The notes under the pieces were generated by a model. The model searched no databases and was not told the origin of the DNA. It saw nothing but the letters and a program-made list of their open reading frames with translations. This document shows, one piece after another, positions 51,890 to 63,278 of a stretch of DNA of 64,000 bases. The stretch comes from Lumbricus terrestris. Its lineage: Eukaryota > Annelida > Clitellata > Crassiclitellata > Lumbricidae. The first letter of the stretch is position 1, and each line of letters opens with the position of its first letter. The DNA is taken from contig OX457040.1 of the NCBI GenBank assembly GCA_949752735.1, forward strand, positions 4,319,583 through 4,383,582, written 5' to 3'. The translations under genes and the position numbers were made by a program.

Positions 51890-52480
51890 TCATCAACCGA
51901 GGGACCAGCGCCCGTATAGGTGCCCGATGCTACTGTCGTTATTCCGCGCCAAGATTGTCTCACCAAGGCAGCGTGTGTTAGGTCCTGCAGTGGTGCTCCA
52001 CACCATTCTGTTATGTTGCCCAGCCATTCTTGTGTGGCCGTCCTTTCCTTTTAGATCCCCCCATTCTTAAAAACTGCCTTGATCTTTCTGCTGTTATCCA
52101 TCCTGCATAATTACGTGCCCAAAGACTTCCAGTGTCCTGCTTTTTATTTTCTGCATCAGATTCTCTGTGTAGCCTGTTCGCACATACAATTCTGCGTTTG
52201 TTACTTTCTGCATACAACCAATTCTCAAGATCTTTTTGTAGCAGCCTCACTCGAAGGCGAGTATTCTTGCTTATTTTGAAGTACTTGAAAAAGTACGAAA
52301 ATTTCAATTTGTATTGTCTCTTCGTTTATTGTCCAGGCTTCACATCCGTAAAGCATGCTGCTGAATACACAGGTTATTAGCTCCTCTAGTTTTATCTTAA
52401 GTTGCATGGCTTTACTCTTGCAGACCTTGTTCATTGCGCAAATCGCCTTCACAATCCTTACCAGTATGATTTCTGTCTTG
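51890..52480 (-). pseudogene. LINE reverse-transcriptase C-terminal region
   Basis: On the minus strand, SMLYGCEAWTINEETIQ (52370-52320) matches the LLYGCExWTL block of RTE/I-type LINE reverse transcriptases. After a frameshift, KRKGRPHKNGWATWHNRMVW (near 52030) matches the GRPxxxW tail. At least one shift separates the two blocks. Plus-strand frames here are shadows. Confidence 0.75.
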
Positions 52481-52535
52481 TTATTTACGTCATATGTGTT
52501 TATCCTGAAGCCGTGTTGCGACTTTTCCAGCTGAT

Positions 52536-52563
52536 ATGGAATTAACGAATATATATATATATG

Positions 52564-52596
<33 letters not shown>

Positions 52597-52612
52597 TCGT
52601 TAATTCGATAAC
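52536..52612. repeat. Long A/T palindrome
   Basis: ATTAACGAATATATATATAT and its complement flank a (TA)n core, giving a near-perfect ~70 bp foldback. Such sequence can extrude a cruciform and is prone to assembly error. Confidence 0.9.
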
Positions 52613-52772
52613 GTGTATACATTAATAAAAGAGTAAAAATTACCCACTTCTAAGAAAATTTACAACTACTTTATAAGTGTAGTCAATTAGATTTGCTATT
52701 TTGATGGAATCTTGTGCATGTATTGAATAAGTTGTCTCGTAAGGCCACGTTGTTACAAATAAATTCACTATT

Positions 52773-52938
<166 letters not shown>

Positions 52939-53119
52939 GTTAGGTTCCACGACTCTCGACGACTGGTTCTTGTCCTGGGATGGGCTTTTGCCACGGACGG
53001 TTGACTTTGGTAGCCTGGAGGGTGACACCTGGTGACAGACTTGTTCAATATAAGGTTTGACTTCAGGGGGCGTCACAGAGAGACAGAGATTGAGACTTAA
53101 GCCTTTCAGGGTTAGTTAA

Positions 53120-53660
53120 GCTAACTTCATTCATTCATTCATTCATTCATTCATTCTTTAGCCTTTATATAGCGCCCCTTCAAGAAACTACTCATAGGCG
53201 CTCCCAGCCCAGCCACGGCAAAAGAAAAAAAAATTAAGGGACTTAAGGAATAAGGATTGACTGGTCAGGTGGAGGAGGTGGAGGTTAGGGGGGGTGATCA
53301 TTCCAGATTGACGGCCCCACAACCGAGAAGACTCGGCGCTGTCTGGTAGCCAAGCGAGCCCGTGGAACAAGCAGTTGTCCCTTCGCAGCAGAGCGAAGGG
53401 CCCGACTCGCTTCAATGTTTGAGACTGGGCGACAAAGAATGCGCAGGTAGGATGGAGCGCAACCAAGGATACAACGTGAGACCAGGGCAGCAATTCGATA
53501 ATGGATGCGTTGGGCTATTGGCAACCAATGCAGCACATCACGCATGTAGGTAGAAACAGAGGAAAATTTAGGGATTCGTCCAATGAGCCGGGCAGCAGAG
53601 CGCAGAACCCGATCTAACCGACCCAGAACCCCAAAGGGGAAGGCCAACAAGGATTCGGCA
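53120..53660 (-). pseudogene. CR1/L2-like LINE C-terminal fragment, frameshifted
   Basis: The minus strand reads DRVLRSAARLIGRIPKFSSV, VLHWLPIAQRIHYRIAAL and FSVVGPSIWNDHPP. After a shift near 53290 it ends in another frame at GSAYE. The (ATTC)n tail lies at 53121-53157, with TATATAGCGCC between. It is a third subfamily, related to 15924. Confidence 0.82.
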
Positions 53661-54125
53661 ACAATGGTCGATTCGACTTCACACGTTCCTTGTTTGGGTA
53701 TGAATTGTTTGTCAAGAACTGTCTATTAATTTTACATTAGAATATTGTATTAGTTTCAATGCTCACGCCCCTACAAAAAATCCCATAAATACTCGGGTCA
53801 GCGCATTAACATGCCCCCTTGCTAATGCATTTTCGTATCAGTCTCACGCTTAGCTATAATTATGTCGAACACGCACGGTTTTAAAGTGCATCGTGAACTT
53901 AAATAATTATAGCCTGTTAAATTAATACGGCCGTATGCTGTTAAACTAGGTAAGTCAATTTCTTCATTGGATCGTATAATCAGGTTTCTCGAGTTGTACG
54001 GTAGATTTAAATGTCGGCTACTGTGTGTTATAGCAATCGTAAATTTAGTACTTGTACTAAAGTCGTATTCTGTCAAGTAATTTAAGTCAGTACTAAAAAT
54101 AAGTATACCAATTTCGGTCATAAAG
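53661..54125. other. No gene recognised
   Basis: A 99-codon minus frame (53822-54121) has no known domain and ordinary A+T-rich composition. Confidence 0.4.
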
Positions 54126-54250
54126 ATAATTTTATTATTCGACAGTTTAACGACATCATGATTATAGCTACAACGGCTGTTGACGTCTCAAAAGTTTTTT
54201 CAAATGTAGTTCAGTCCACTTTGTTTAACCGCTCAGCAGTTTCTGTTTAT
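54126..54250 (-). mobile_element. Tx1-like LINE 3' UTR fragment
   Basis: CAGTTTAACGACATCATGAT and CTGTTGACGTCTCAAAAG match 7075-7215 and 14035-14110. Confidence 0.55.
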
Positions 54251-54276
54251 TATTTCCCAAATTATTCTACCTTAAG

Positions 54277-55024
54277 GAAGGGCGGATACATAAATTTTCG
54301 ATAGGGGCGGGCAAAATTTGTGACCGTGCATGAGAAAACCCGGCCAAAGTCGCGAATATTGAAACCGAATAAATCGAGCGAAAAGGTCTACACCCAGTTC
54401 TCAGCGAAATGCACGCTACTATGCGGAGACTCCTATTTAAATCTGTGCCATTCCTTCAATTTAATTTTCCAAGAAAAGCCGTTAACACCATTGGAAAGAG
54501 CAGAACATTTTAAGTTTAGAACATATTACTAAATTCTGATGAAAAATCTATTGACTTTTGTGTGGTTTATGTAATGGATGTAATTTTCAATTGGCGATTT
54601 CTCCCTAAAACGATTTCTCAATATGCTAAAAAATCATAAAAAATTTCCTTTCAAAAGATGCAAATATACGGTTTTCACCAATTTGATCAACTATATCTGC
54701 ACTATGTAAAACAAACTTAAACTCATTTTTTGGAATTTCCGACTTTGGGAGGGTTTTCTCATGCACGGTCACATTTCTGGTCTCGGTCCAGGGAAAAGTT
54801 CGTCCGGGTCGCCGAAAAACCTGATGAGCTTTTTTTTAGTCATCTGTCTCGAATTTCCCCCAGAAAGATAACTCGTCATAGTTTGCGAACCTCTCAAGGG
54901 TGCGGAGGCGGGTGACGGACATACGGAGATATACTGACGTCAACTTTTTGGGCCAGAATAGCTGGTAAAATTAAGAAATTTCAAAATGGGGCCATGGCCT
55001 TTTTGCCCCCTGGATCCGCCCCTG
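54277..55024. mobile_element. hAT-like element, 748 bp, with nested insertion
   Basis: A perfect 8 bp duplication, ACCTTAAG (54269-54276 and 55025-55032), flanks termini GAAGGGCGGATACAT and, from the other end, CAGGGGCGGATCCAG. The left terminal base is mutated. No transposase frame. A second inverted-repeat element lies at 54320-54772. Confidence 0.85.
54320..54772. mobile_element. Nested inverted-repeat MITE, 453 bp
   Basis: The ends are complementary over about 33 bases (GTGACCGTGCATGAGAAAAC and onward), with two mismatches. The flanks are ATTT on both sides (54316-54319 and 54773-54776), so a 4 bp target duplication is possible. The superfamily is not clear. Confidence 0.7.
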
Positions 55025-55032
55025 ACCTTAAG

Positions 55033-56129
55033 CCACATTGAATCATTAATTATTTGAAATACGCCACGATCAATTATATAGCTTGATTCATACCTATATT
55101 GATATATTAACAAGTTTATTAGTTTATTTGATAAGCAGTTACTACAGTTTTTCTACATCAGAAACTGCAAGTGATTCATTTGCGCACATTTTGAAGTAAA
55201 AATCGACGCAATGTAAACTATTGCTTGAAAGGACTAGAAGATTCGTCGAATGAGGGATGGAATTATAATAGTCATTGTCATTAAACTTTTATATAGTCCG
55301 ATTTCAAGTTTCCGAGGAGCGTGCCTTGGATGGAAAGCTCTATTAAATCGTGTTATTTCTTACGGTGTCGTAAGTGTTAAGACGCTTAACAAAGGCATCG
55401 GCCGCAAGATGTCGTTAATGGCTGGTTGTAAGAAATTTGAGCTGTAATTAGACACCTTTATTAGAGTTTATTACCTCACTTTTAATATGTCAGTCGATGA
55501 AAGTTTTCTTATCTAATACTTTGGGCACACCATAGACTGAAAATTCTTAAAGTTGGTATTTATGACCACTTAAAGCCATTAGCACTCAGTAAAAAACATA
55601 GTTTTTTTAAACGCACTAAGCACGCAGGTGCATTTATTTTCTTAGATTTATTCTAATTGAATTGACCGTTCATTTATCTTAATAGTTATAATGAGTCTAA
55701 GTAACTCTGTCCGTCGTTCAGCGGTATTTATCAGAAGTAGAGTCGCATAGACTGCACAGTGTGCACACCGATCACTGTTTTTCAGATTGAACAATAGACT
55801 ACAGTAAATTATTTTCATCCTTTTGCTTTCCAAATGACAATAATTATAAGAGTCAGCGATAACATGCAATATATGCAGTCACATTAGTTGCTTTCAACAT
55901 CTGTCCAGTGAAAACTTTAATAAACATTGTCACTCTTTTAACGAACCGAGGTAAGCATAATGTGTACACATATTCTAATAAGGTAGTCGTTTGCTACGTT
56001 GCAAATTAGAGGATCATTATTTTCATTAAGCTGGTCCTGAGTGTGCCATGAATATTTGATAATTAGTGTCTTAGTCATACGAGGACGGTCAAAGTCCTCG
56101 TTCCAACGCTTATCCTCCAACTGACAGTG
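55033..56129. other. No gene recognised
   Basis: A GTAATTAGACACCTTTATTA core copy is near 55445. No coding frame or terminal repeat is convincing. Confidence 0.45.
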
Positions 56130-56400
56130 CAGTTCAAAGTATTCAGTATGGCTGTCTTGGTTAAAATCTAATCCTGCAGGCTTGAATAAAACTTACAAAT
56201 AATTATTGTAACGCAATGTCACGTACAATGTCATGTGCAGTTAGATCGAAAGCGCCTTTGAGTAGGTATCTGGAGAGGCGCTATATAAATTCTCAAAATG
56301 AAAGAATGAAGTTGCGGCAGAAGGTTGTAGCTGATATAAAAAGCGTGAATTGAACACTTTTGTTAAGTGATGTCGTAACGTCATAATTGGCACAGGTTGG
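56130..56400 (-). repeat. Dispersed repeat A, copy 5
   Basis: ATAATTATTGTAACGCAATG, GATCGAAAGCGCCTTTGAG, GGCGCTATATAAATTC and AAAGCGTGAATTGAACACTT appear in the reverse order of the plus-strand copies. Confidence 0.7.
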
Positions 56401-56720
56401 ATTTATTTGTTAGGTATAACTTGAAAACACCCGTTCTGAACCAAAACTTTATTAAACTCAGTATTGTAAAAGCAGCAGCAATACGATCATCTGCTTTCGA
56501 CCCATCTGTATATACATGCACAAAAGATCCATATTCTGAGATCAATTTCAATGCAGCCTGCCTTAAAAATTCAGGATGATCAGTTCTCTTATTAATCAAT
56601 TTTTGTCAAAGATAAATCAACTTCAATATGTTTATTACACCACGGATGGGCAGAAGGGAGGGAAGGACCAATAAATGATACATCAAGAAAGGCTAAGAAT
56701 TAAATTTAGAAGTACGGGTA
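56381..56720 (-). pseudogene. LINE RNase H domain fragment
   Basis: The minus frame from 56599 reads FLRQAALKLISEYGSF, then VHVYTDGSKADDRIAAAF. YTDGS carries the first catalytic aspartate of RNase HI as found in I-type LINEs. Upstream, after a frame break near 56600, HIEVDLSLTKID fits the segment that usually precedes this domain. The later catalytic Glu and Asp are not found. Only about 110 codons remain. Confidence 0.7.
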
Positions 56721-56884
56721 TAAATGCATGGAATGTAATTTAGTCCTAAAAACATTTGTCCAGTGATTCTTCATGATCGTTTTTGCGGTGTGGCATTGAG
56801 TTCCACCATAGACCTTTAAATAATATTTTATAAATCTCTAATACAGGTGTCTAAGAACCGGAGAGAGTTCAGCATTGATTATTA

Positions 56885-57180
56885 TTATTATTACATAAAT
56901 TTATTACGCGCGCAAGGTCACACCAAAGTGTGAATCTGAGGCGCTGATAGTTAGCCGCCAGAGGAAGATGCAGTTAAAGGTCCATGTGCTTGAAAGCCAA
57001 AGAGAAATAGTGAGTTTTGAGCCGTTCTTTGAAGGTATGGAGTGAAATTGAGCAACGAAGAGAGAGTGGAAGTGGATTCCATTCTTTCGGAGCATAGGCA
57101 TGGAATGCACGCGAGCCCATAACAGTACTGCATCGAGGCTACGCTAAAAAAGACCCATGTTTGATGTATGGGTATTTTCA
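56885..57180 (-). pseudogene. LINE C-terminal fragment
   Basis: One minus frame reads HAVHAYAPKEWNPLPLSLRC, then LHTFKERLKTHYFSLAFK, the last conserved blocks of CR1/L2/I-type reverse-transcriptase ORFs (APxxWNxLP, FKxxLKTxLF). A (TAA)n tail is at 56880-56895. Confidence 0.7.
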
Positions 57181-57194
57181 GGTTATAGATTTCC

Positions 57195-57300
57195 ATTGGG
57201 ATCCTATGAACAATAACAGTGCGATTCAGGAAGAAAAAGAATGAGAAGAAGGTGAAAAAGACGATGAAGAAGAAGAGGCAGAAGAGGAAAACGAAGTGGC
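57195..57300. repeat. Purine-rich low-complexity tract
   Basis: GAAGAAGAAGAGGCAGAAGA-type sequence. A similar tract lies at 58720-58785. Confidence 0.8.
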
Positions 57301-57424
57301 GGCGCCAGCTTGTAATTTATGAAGGTCATGTCAGGGTCCTTGCAGTAATCCAGAAGGTCAAAGGGATTAAATGCAAATAACATAATTATTAGAAAACCGA
57401 ATTTTGCCAGGTAATAAGACAAAT

Positions 57425-58239
57425 GAAGGGCTTGGAGCAATAACAAGGTATGTCGAAAATCATGAATGTTGGGAAATCGACTTCAAAGATTTACCACTTC
57501 AACCAGCCGTATCTAAGCCATTTGATCACATATCAACAAACTGTTTAAGCAATATGTACCTTAAAATTGTCTTTAACGAAATTTGTAAATGTTTCAATGC
57601 GAAAGATGAAATTATTATTATTTTTTATACATTTTGCATCATATCGGGTTATTGCAACACGAACACTCAGTCATCAGTATCATTTCTGGTGCAATAATAG
57701 GTTATGTCGACAAAGCGTTTTTTAGCAGCTGCAATACCACACATGTCATCTGGAATAAGTGAACATACCTTATTATTGCACTGAACTGTCTCTATTACAC
57801 AGTTCGAGAATCGTGCAATAACATGGTAAGTCATCATAACTGTAGTACTGTCGATATATTTGATATGTAAAAACAGTGCAATAAGAAGTTTTAATGACAT
57901 AACTGTAGAAATTGCATCCAATTTAAACGAAAGTGGGAGCAATAACAGATTATGTCAAATAACTTCATTGTTGCATCGGCTTCAATACAAAGTTTGTAAG
58001 AAAACACGGCAATGTATGTCGTCATACCGGGATATTGCACTAGAGTTATGGTCGAACTCTGACGAGTGCGCAATAACATGTTATGTTGACATAACGTTTT
58101 TTGAAAAACAGCGCTCAAAACTATTCAGATCTGTACCAAATTTACAGAGTTGATAGATTACCATCTTCCGCTCACGGTGACATACTGTTTCGCAAGACAT
58201 AGGTATGTCGACTTACCTTGTTATTGCTCCAAGCCCTTC
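57425..58239. mobile_element. 815 bp inverted-repeat element with many internal terminal-motif copies
   Basis: The termini match over about 32 bases with one mismatch, beginning GAAGGGCTTGGAGCAATAAC. AAAT flanks both ends (57421-57424 and 58240-58243), a possible 4 bp target duplication. GCAATAACA-like motifs followed by a TATGTC-like block recur inside on both strands, near 57437, 57648, 57691, 57731, 57768, 57814, 57878, 57939, 58021, 58069 and 58209. There is no convincing protein. The element does not match a superfamily that I can name. Confidence 0.8.
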
Positions 58240-58243
58240 AAAT

Positions 58244-59104
58244 CACAATTGAGACATGCACAATTAAATGCCATATTGAGACCAAATGGCGGCGCCGCTG
58301 TCACAAAATCGAGTGTTCCCTGATAATCGTATTCCCCATTTGAAGAGAAGTTCAAAAAGTCACTCCCGCGTGTGTTAATTTTGGGGAAATGAACTTTCAT
58401 GTGCTTTGTTTTGAACATTGACACTAGCAGCTAACTTTGTTTGATTTTATTTAAGAACAGTCAAAACATTCAGAACACTTAAGAACATATGGAGTCACTA
58501 CATAAATTTGAGTAGACTGGCTTTAAACATTCCCTAAAACAATTAGAGTCATTTTGAATTTTGATTACAGCATAAGCCTAAATTTATCAATTACGCTTTT
58601 TTCAATTATTGATAGAATGGTTCATCCTCTCAGATGCGCTATACACCGTATTTTCCATACATTGGAAAGCTTTAAGGACGGATAGAATATTGCGTTAGTA
58701 GGTCGTTACACCGCCGCTGTTGAGAAAGAATAGTCAGAGGAAGCGGAAGAAGAAGAGGAAGAGGAGAAGGTGGAGGAAACTGAGCAGCAGTAACGTATCC
58801 CTGATTGTCATCCAATGGTTAGCTTCCACATTTTCATATCCTTCAATGATTTCAAATTCTGGGAAAGTTCGAATATTTCTAACACCTTTTATAGGTAGTC
58901 TTGTTATGCAAAAATCGGGAAGTAAGTCTGCCCTGTAATGGACACCTTTAAAAAGATTTTGTTTATGCACTAATAATCAGCAACAGCGTATTCACGGCAG
59001 TGTTTAAGTCAAATTGCGGTATGAAGGCTGTATTGTGCCAAGCCTATCTTTGTTGGGGCCAAGATCTTTACGTCTCCTGACATTTTATTTACTTTAAAAA
59101 ATTA
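58244..59104. other. No gene recognised
   Basis: A 72-codon plus and a 78-codon minus frame overlap across the purine-rich tract at 58720-58785; neither shows a domain. Confidence 0.4.
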
Positions 59105-59175
59105 GACTATTAGACCACGGTCTCTGTTGTCACAGGCTGTCGTAGAACCCTGGAGCTATCCATCTATTCATGGAA
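59105..59175 (-). repeat. Dispersed repeat C fragment
   Basis: CGGTCTCTGTTGTCACAGGC and a following GGAGCTATCCATC resemble part of repeat C inverted. Diverged. Confidence 0.4.
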
Positions 59176-59620
59176 GTCACACACACCGGCGCAGAAAGGG
59201 TATGGCTGCATTAAATGTTATTTTACGAAGAAAGAAACTTACTTCTTAAAACACAAATGAAATAATGAAAAAAGGCACATCCATAATAAATGTTATCAGG
59301 GTAAAGCAAGACAGCAGCATAAGGACATTGTTTTCTGGATGATGCAAAGATTACTGTCTTCTAGAACAGAGAATTTTAAACAAATATAAAAATATACTTT
59401 CAAATTGTCGTCAACTTTTTAGTACGACGTTGAGTTTTTAAATTTATTCATTCGTTCGTAGCATTAAGTGACGCCATTAACCTATAGCGTAGCATCAAGA
59501 AACCTACTCAGCGGTAATCTCTGCGCTGGAACATTTGATATCAAGTGTCATTGTAAACTGAAATATTACTTAAGTTCGAAAGCAATCTACACGAAGCTGA
59601 TAAACGCAAACACGCGTACA
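59176..59620. other. No gene recognised
   Basis: Nothing recognisable before the CA microsatellite. Confidence 0.45.
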
Positions 59621-59623
59621 CAT

Positions 59624-59695
<72 letters not shown>

Positions 59696-59740
59696 ACACA
59701 CACACACACACACGCACACACACACATACACACGCACGCA
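59624..59740. repeat. (CA)n microsatellite
   Basis: More than 50 CA units with a few CT, CG and TA interruptions. The Thr/His and Cys/Val frames across it are not genes. Confidence 0.98.
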
Positions 59741-59955
59741 TTCACTTAAACACTCAAAATGCTTAATACTTTCAAATATTGTCGCCATCGGTTTTGATGT
59801 CATAATTATGACGACGACAAATCTTATACCCAACAATTGTGTAACTTTTCAGATAAATAAATGGCAGCAAAAATAAAGATTTTTCTATAACGAGACTGTG
59901 TACAAATCCATTCAACCTGGAAATAGCTTTTGCGATGGAGTAGGCCTAAGCCTCA

Positions 59956-61460
59956 TTAACCCATTTACCGCCGACGTTGCGAAAACGCAACATACTACTT
60001 TAAAATTGTGAAAAAATTAACAACGCGAGAAAACTGCACAAATTCATTTTTTATTACTTAATGGGTGTTTACTAAGTATGATGTTACTAAATATAATATT
60101 ATTTATTGTCATCTTATATTTTTTGGAATTTCTCAAAATTTGGTCTTTTTTGCGTCTGCTTAGGGGTTTTGTTCAATAAATTTTTTCTCTCATTACACGC
60201 TAATATTTTCGAGAAGCGAAGCTGTCCGATTGGAATACTAATGTGAATAATTAACGTCATTTGTTTATTAAATGTTTATCTCAATGTATGCTGTGTCGCA
60301 AACCCTATTTAAAGAGTTTTTACATTACCCAGAGGTCGATGGGTTGAACTTAATATAGGTTATTGAATTGACCTGTAACAAAGGACACGCTGTATTGTTG
60401 ATTATGAATATGTAATATGAAAAATATTCAAGTCAAGAAATATTAATACAATAAATAAACCTAGCTACCTATATGTGGCGTATTCATTAAATTAGATTAT
60501 ATTATTATTATTATTATTATTCTTATCTCTTCATGAGTCTTCTTTTCGCTGGCATGAAGAGGAGTTCATTTTGCGTGCCTTCTTGACGCGAGTTCTTATA
60601 AGTGACAGGGAATGTGGATCGAAGGAAGTGGAGACGATCAGGTATGTTCAGCTCCAACGCCCTTCGTCGCGGATTCACCACTGTACTTGAATTCTTGCAG
60701 GAAGCGATGCGTTTCGACTCGCCTTCCTTGTTGCTGTCCGTCCGAATCTTAACCGCAGCCGATTCGATAACGTTTCTCTACACAATCTTTCGTAACTTGT
60801 TCGCAAACACAGTCCGAAACAACTCAATTGACGATTCGCAAAGTTCGTGTAACTTTCGTAACGTCCCACAACAATTCGCTGGAATGTTCGACCGAAAATC
60901 TGTCTGGAGATCGCGTATCGATCCCCAAAGCCTACGATTTCGTCTACGAGTTCACGCCCACAACTTGGCTGACTTTTCTCGTACTCAAATCACCGGCGCC
61001 GATTGAATTTCAACTTTGCACGCAACATTCGCAAATGTCCGTGTCTCACTTTCAACCATCTTGGCCCGGATCGACGTTGCCTTGCTCGATTCGTTCGTTT
61101 CCGTAAATGTTTACGTCATGTGTCGTCTGCTTGCTTACGTAACGCTGTTCGTTACCAGGCAACATTGATTGCGGTTTTTTTATAGCTCAAGTATATTTGT
61201 CGTATACTCATTTTATATTGCTAAGCCACATATTCTATTAATTAACTAGAATACGCCAGTTTAATTGTATAGCTTAATTTCTACTTATTATTAACTATTA
61301 ATCAGTTTATCAGTTGATTTGTTTAAGCAGCATTTTATCGCTACATGCTGAAACCGTAATCTGCGAAATTTCAATGTTGCGTTTTCGCAACATTGGCGGA
61401 ATGCGCTATGCGAATTATGTTGCGTTTTCGCAACTTCGGCGGAATACGCCCTATGGCACG
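59956..61460. mobile_element. Putative TTAA element 4, right edge uncertain
   Basis: TTAACCCATTTACCGCCGAC (59956) continues into the hairpin GTTGCGAAAACGCAAC (59976-59991). From the other side, CCGCCGAAGTTGCGAAAACG is found near 61445 going inwards. A further copy of the hairpin is at 61376-61391, besides that at 61419-61434. No TTAA is found at the right end, so it is mutated or truncated. A 134-codon frame (60602-61006) and an overlapping 64-codon minus frame are not recognised. Confidence 0.55.
60492..60523. repeat. (TTA)n microsatellite
   Basis: About nine ATT units. Confidence 0.9.
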
Positions 61461-61699
61461 GACAATAGGCTACATGTACATGTAGTAACTCATATAAACT
61501 TATAATGAACTTTCGATTGCTTACACAAAAAAACTACCTGGGGTACTCGGCGTTGCCAAGGAAATTTCGGGTTTCCCCTCCAGTCCTTCACCAGCACCAC
61601 CAGAACCAACTACGGGGCGGAGTGTCACACCCAGCCTCTATAGAGACAGCCCCTACCTCTCTGGAGTATCCGACGTTGACGCAACTCGGAAAGCTTCGA

Positions 61700-61830
61700 C
61701 TTTCCCCGCCCTCGTCACTACCCTCTACTCACTACCCCGCCCTCTCAACCCCATCTAGTTCCAGGCTCTCCCACCCCCACCCCACCCCATTTCGTACCCA
61801 TCCAGCCCCACCCCTACCATCCACGCCTTC
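61700..61830 (-). repeat. C-rich tract next to minus-strand LTR (G-rich on minus strand)
   Basis: CCCACCCCCACCCCACCCC at 61767-61785 gives four close G-runs on the minus strand, fitting the pattern for a G-quadruplex. The ORF from the adjacent LTR reads through into it for about 33 codons. Confidence 0.7.
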
Positions 61831-62415
61831 TGTTACGCGCGGGGGCGCCGCCTGTCCTAACGTTTCCACCCCCAAATTAATGGGCTCTACTGTTGCGCGG
61901 CCCCTTAAGCGCGGTTGAGGAAATCCGGGTCCTAGGTCAAGGGTTTTGGTGTCAATGGAAGCAGGTTCGAATCCTAACCTAGGGTGTGAGCTTCTCTGGT
62001 TACCTTCTTCCTCAGGATGAGCCGATATTGGACATATGTCAGCGGTGGCTGTTAAGTTCACGACAGCCCCACTAAATGGGTACTTATCTGGGTTCGAATC
62101 CTCAACATTTCCCCAAGCTCCACCACCCACTTTACCATCAGCTACCGTCCTCACCATTATTTCACATTCTTTCTGGCGGGAATTTAATTGGGCTTGCTGC
62201 ATGGAAACTAGATTTAGCTCTTCAGCTAGACCGGTTAAAATGCTACTCTGGCGCTCCATGAACTGCTCTATTGTTGTCATTTGCTTCTGTAATACGGCCG
62301 GGTCTAAGTCATCAGTATTGTCTGTAGTCCCTAACTCAAGTGTTCCTCCCGGACACATCTCATCTTCCTCTTGTCCTGTTCCTAAGACACTGTCAGTATC
62401 CCCGTCGGAGTCCAT
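61732..62415 (-). CDS. LTR-encoded gag-like ORF, minus-strand copy
   Basis: The 227-codon frame starts MDSDGDTDSVLGTGQEE and keeps the same reading frame as 35797-36411 to the LTR edge at 61831. It then runs on into flank. About twenty residues differ from the plus-strand copy. Most nucleotide changes I compared alter the protein, so there is no sign of purifying selection between these LTRs, although the frame is unbroken. This is the 3' LTR of its element, so this particular copy should lie past the poly(A) site. Confidence 0.55.
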   Translation of the reverse strand: MDSDGDTDSVLGTGQEEDEMCPGGTLELGTTDNTDDLDPAVLQKQMTTIEQFMERQSSILTGLAEELNLVSMQQAQLNSRQKECEIMVRTVADGKVGGGAWGNVEDSNPDKYPFSGAVVNLTATADICPISAHPEEEGNQRSSHPRLGFEPASIDTKTLDLGPGFPQPRLRGRATVEPINLGVETLGQAAPPRVTEGVDGRGGAGWVRNGVGWGWESLELDGVERAG

Positions 62416-63278
62416 TATAATTTGATAGCAAAAATCACTTCACAGTTCTCTATTTAAGTTTCATTTATTGTAGAATTAATCAAGCGACTGTCTGTCGTTC
62501 ATTAGCAATTATTTACACAGCCGATGAAATAGAATCAATATTAAAGATTCACTATTAAGGCCCTCCTAAAACGCCTATGTCCCTTGACTAGCTTAAGTTT
62601 TATCAGATCAGTTCACAGACTGACTATTTCACACCTATCCGATCAGTTCACAGACTGAATATACCACAACTAATATTTGCACCAAAATAGCGATACAAGT
62701 TTTATCTAATTACACTTAGTTCAGGTTCGAGCTCTATAGATTAGGTTGCCTATACTTCCCTGTTCCCATTGATATTTTAGGACAGCCGATCCACCGTTTT
62801 CCGTCCTGTAGAAAGTTATTGAGTCGTCGGCCGATGCCAGAATTTCTCCGTAGGAAGCGTATTATCAATTTAATTGTTGCCGGAAATCTTCGTAATTACA
62901 CATCGATTCACAAGACATCGGAAGAACCTCGTCTTCTACCCGAGAAACTTGCCAGAATCGAAAATACCATCAATTTGACCACGATTCACGATTTCCACCA
63001 GCATAGGTCCTTCCCGATTCAATACTGCAGCCCGACTGAAGATTTGCGCGTTAATTTGCCGCAAGAGAGCGCTTTTTGGCGCCTAAAACATCGCGTGATG
63101 TCTAACCAATCAAAAATCGCACGTGGCGGAAAGTTCCATTGAAAAATGCATGGGAAGCTAAATATAGCGATGACCGCATCGATCAGTGCTAAGCATAGCA
63201 CCCATGAATTCGTAATAGAAATAGCGGCCTTACTTAAGTAAATAAGTAAGGTAGCTTGTAGCAACCTGGTTCGCTACA
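61831..63278 (-). repeat. 3' LTR of a second large LTR element
   Basis: It matches 34934-36381 inverted over its whole length, with more differences than between the plus-strand pair. On the minus strand it starts TGTAGCG at 63278 and ends GTAACA at 61831. The G-rich tract lies just outside at 63279-63286. The antisense 107-codon frame appears here at 62819-63142 on the plus strand. Confidence 0.93.

Noticed and set aside
59622..59876. 84-93 codon Thr/His frames over the CA repeat
   Set aside because: They are translations of a dinucleotide microsatellite, and the complementary strand is equally open.
60602..61006. 134-codon ORF in putative TTAA element 4 as a transposase
   Set aside because: No catalytic motif or acidic N-terminus was seen and an overlapping frame is open too, so it is described but not called a gene.
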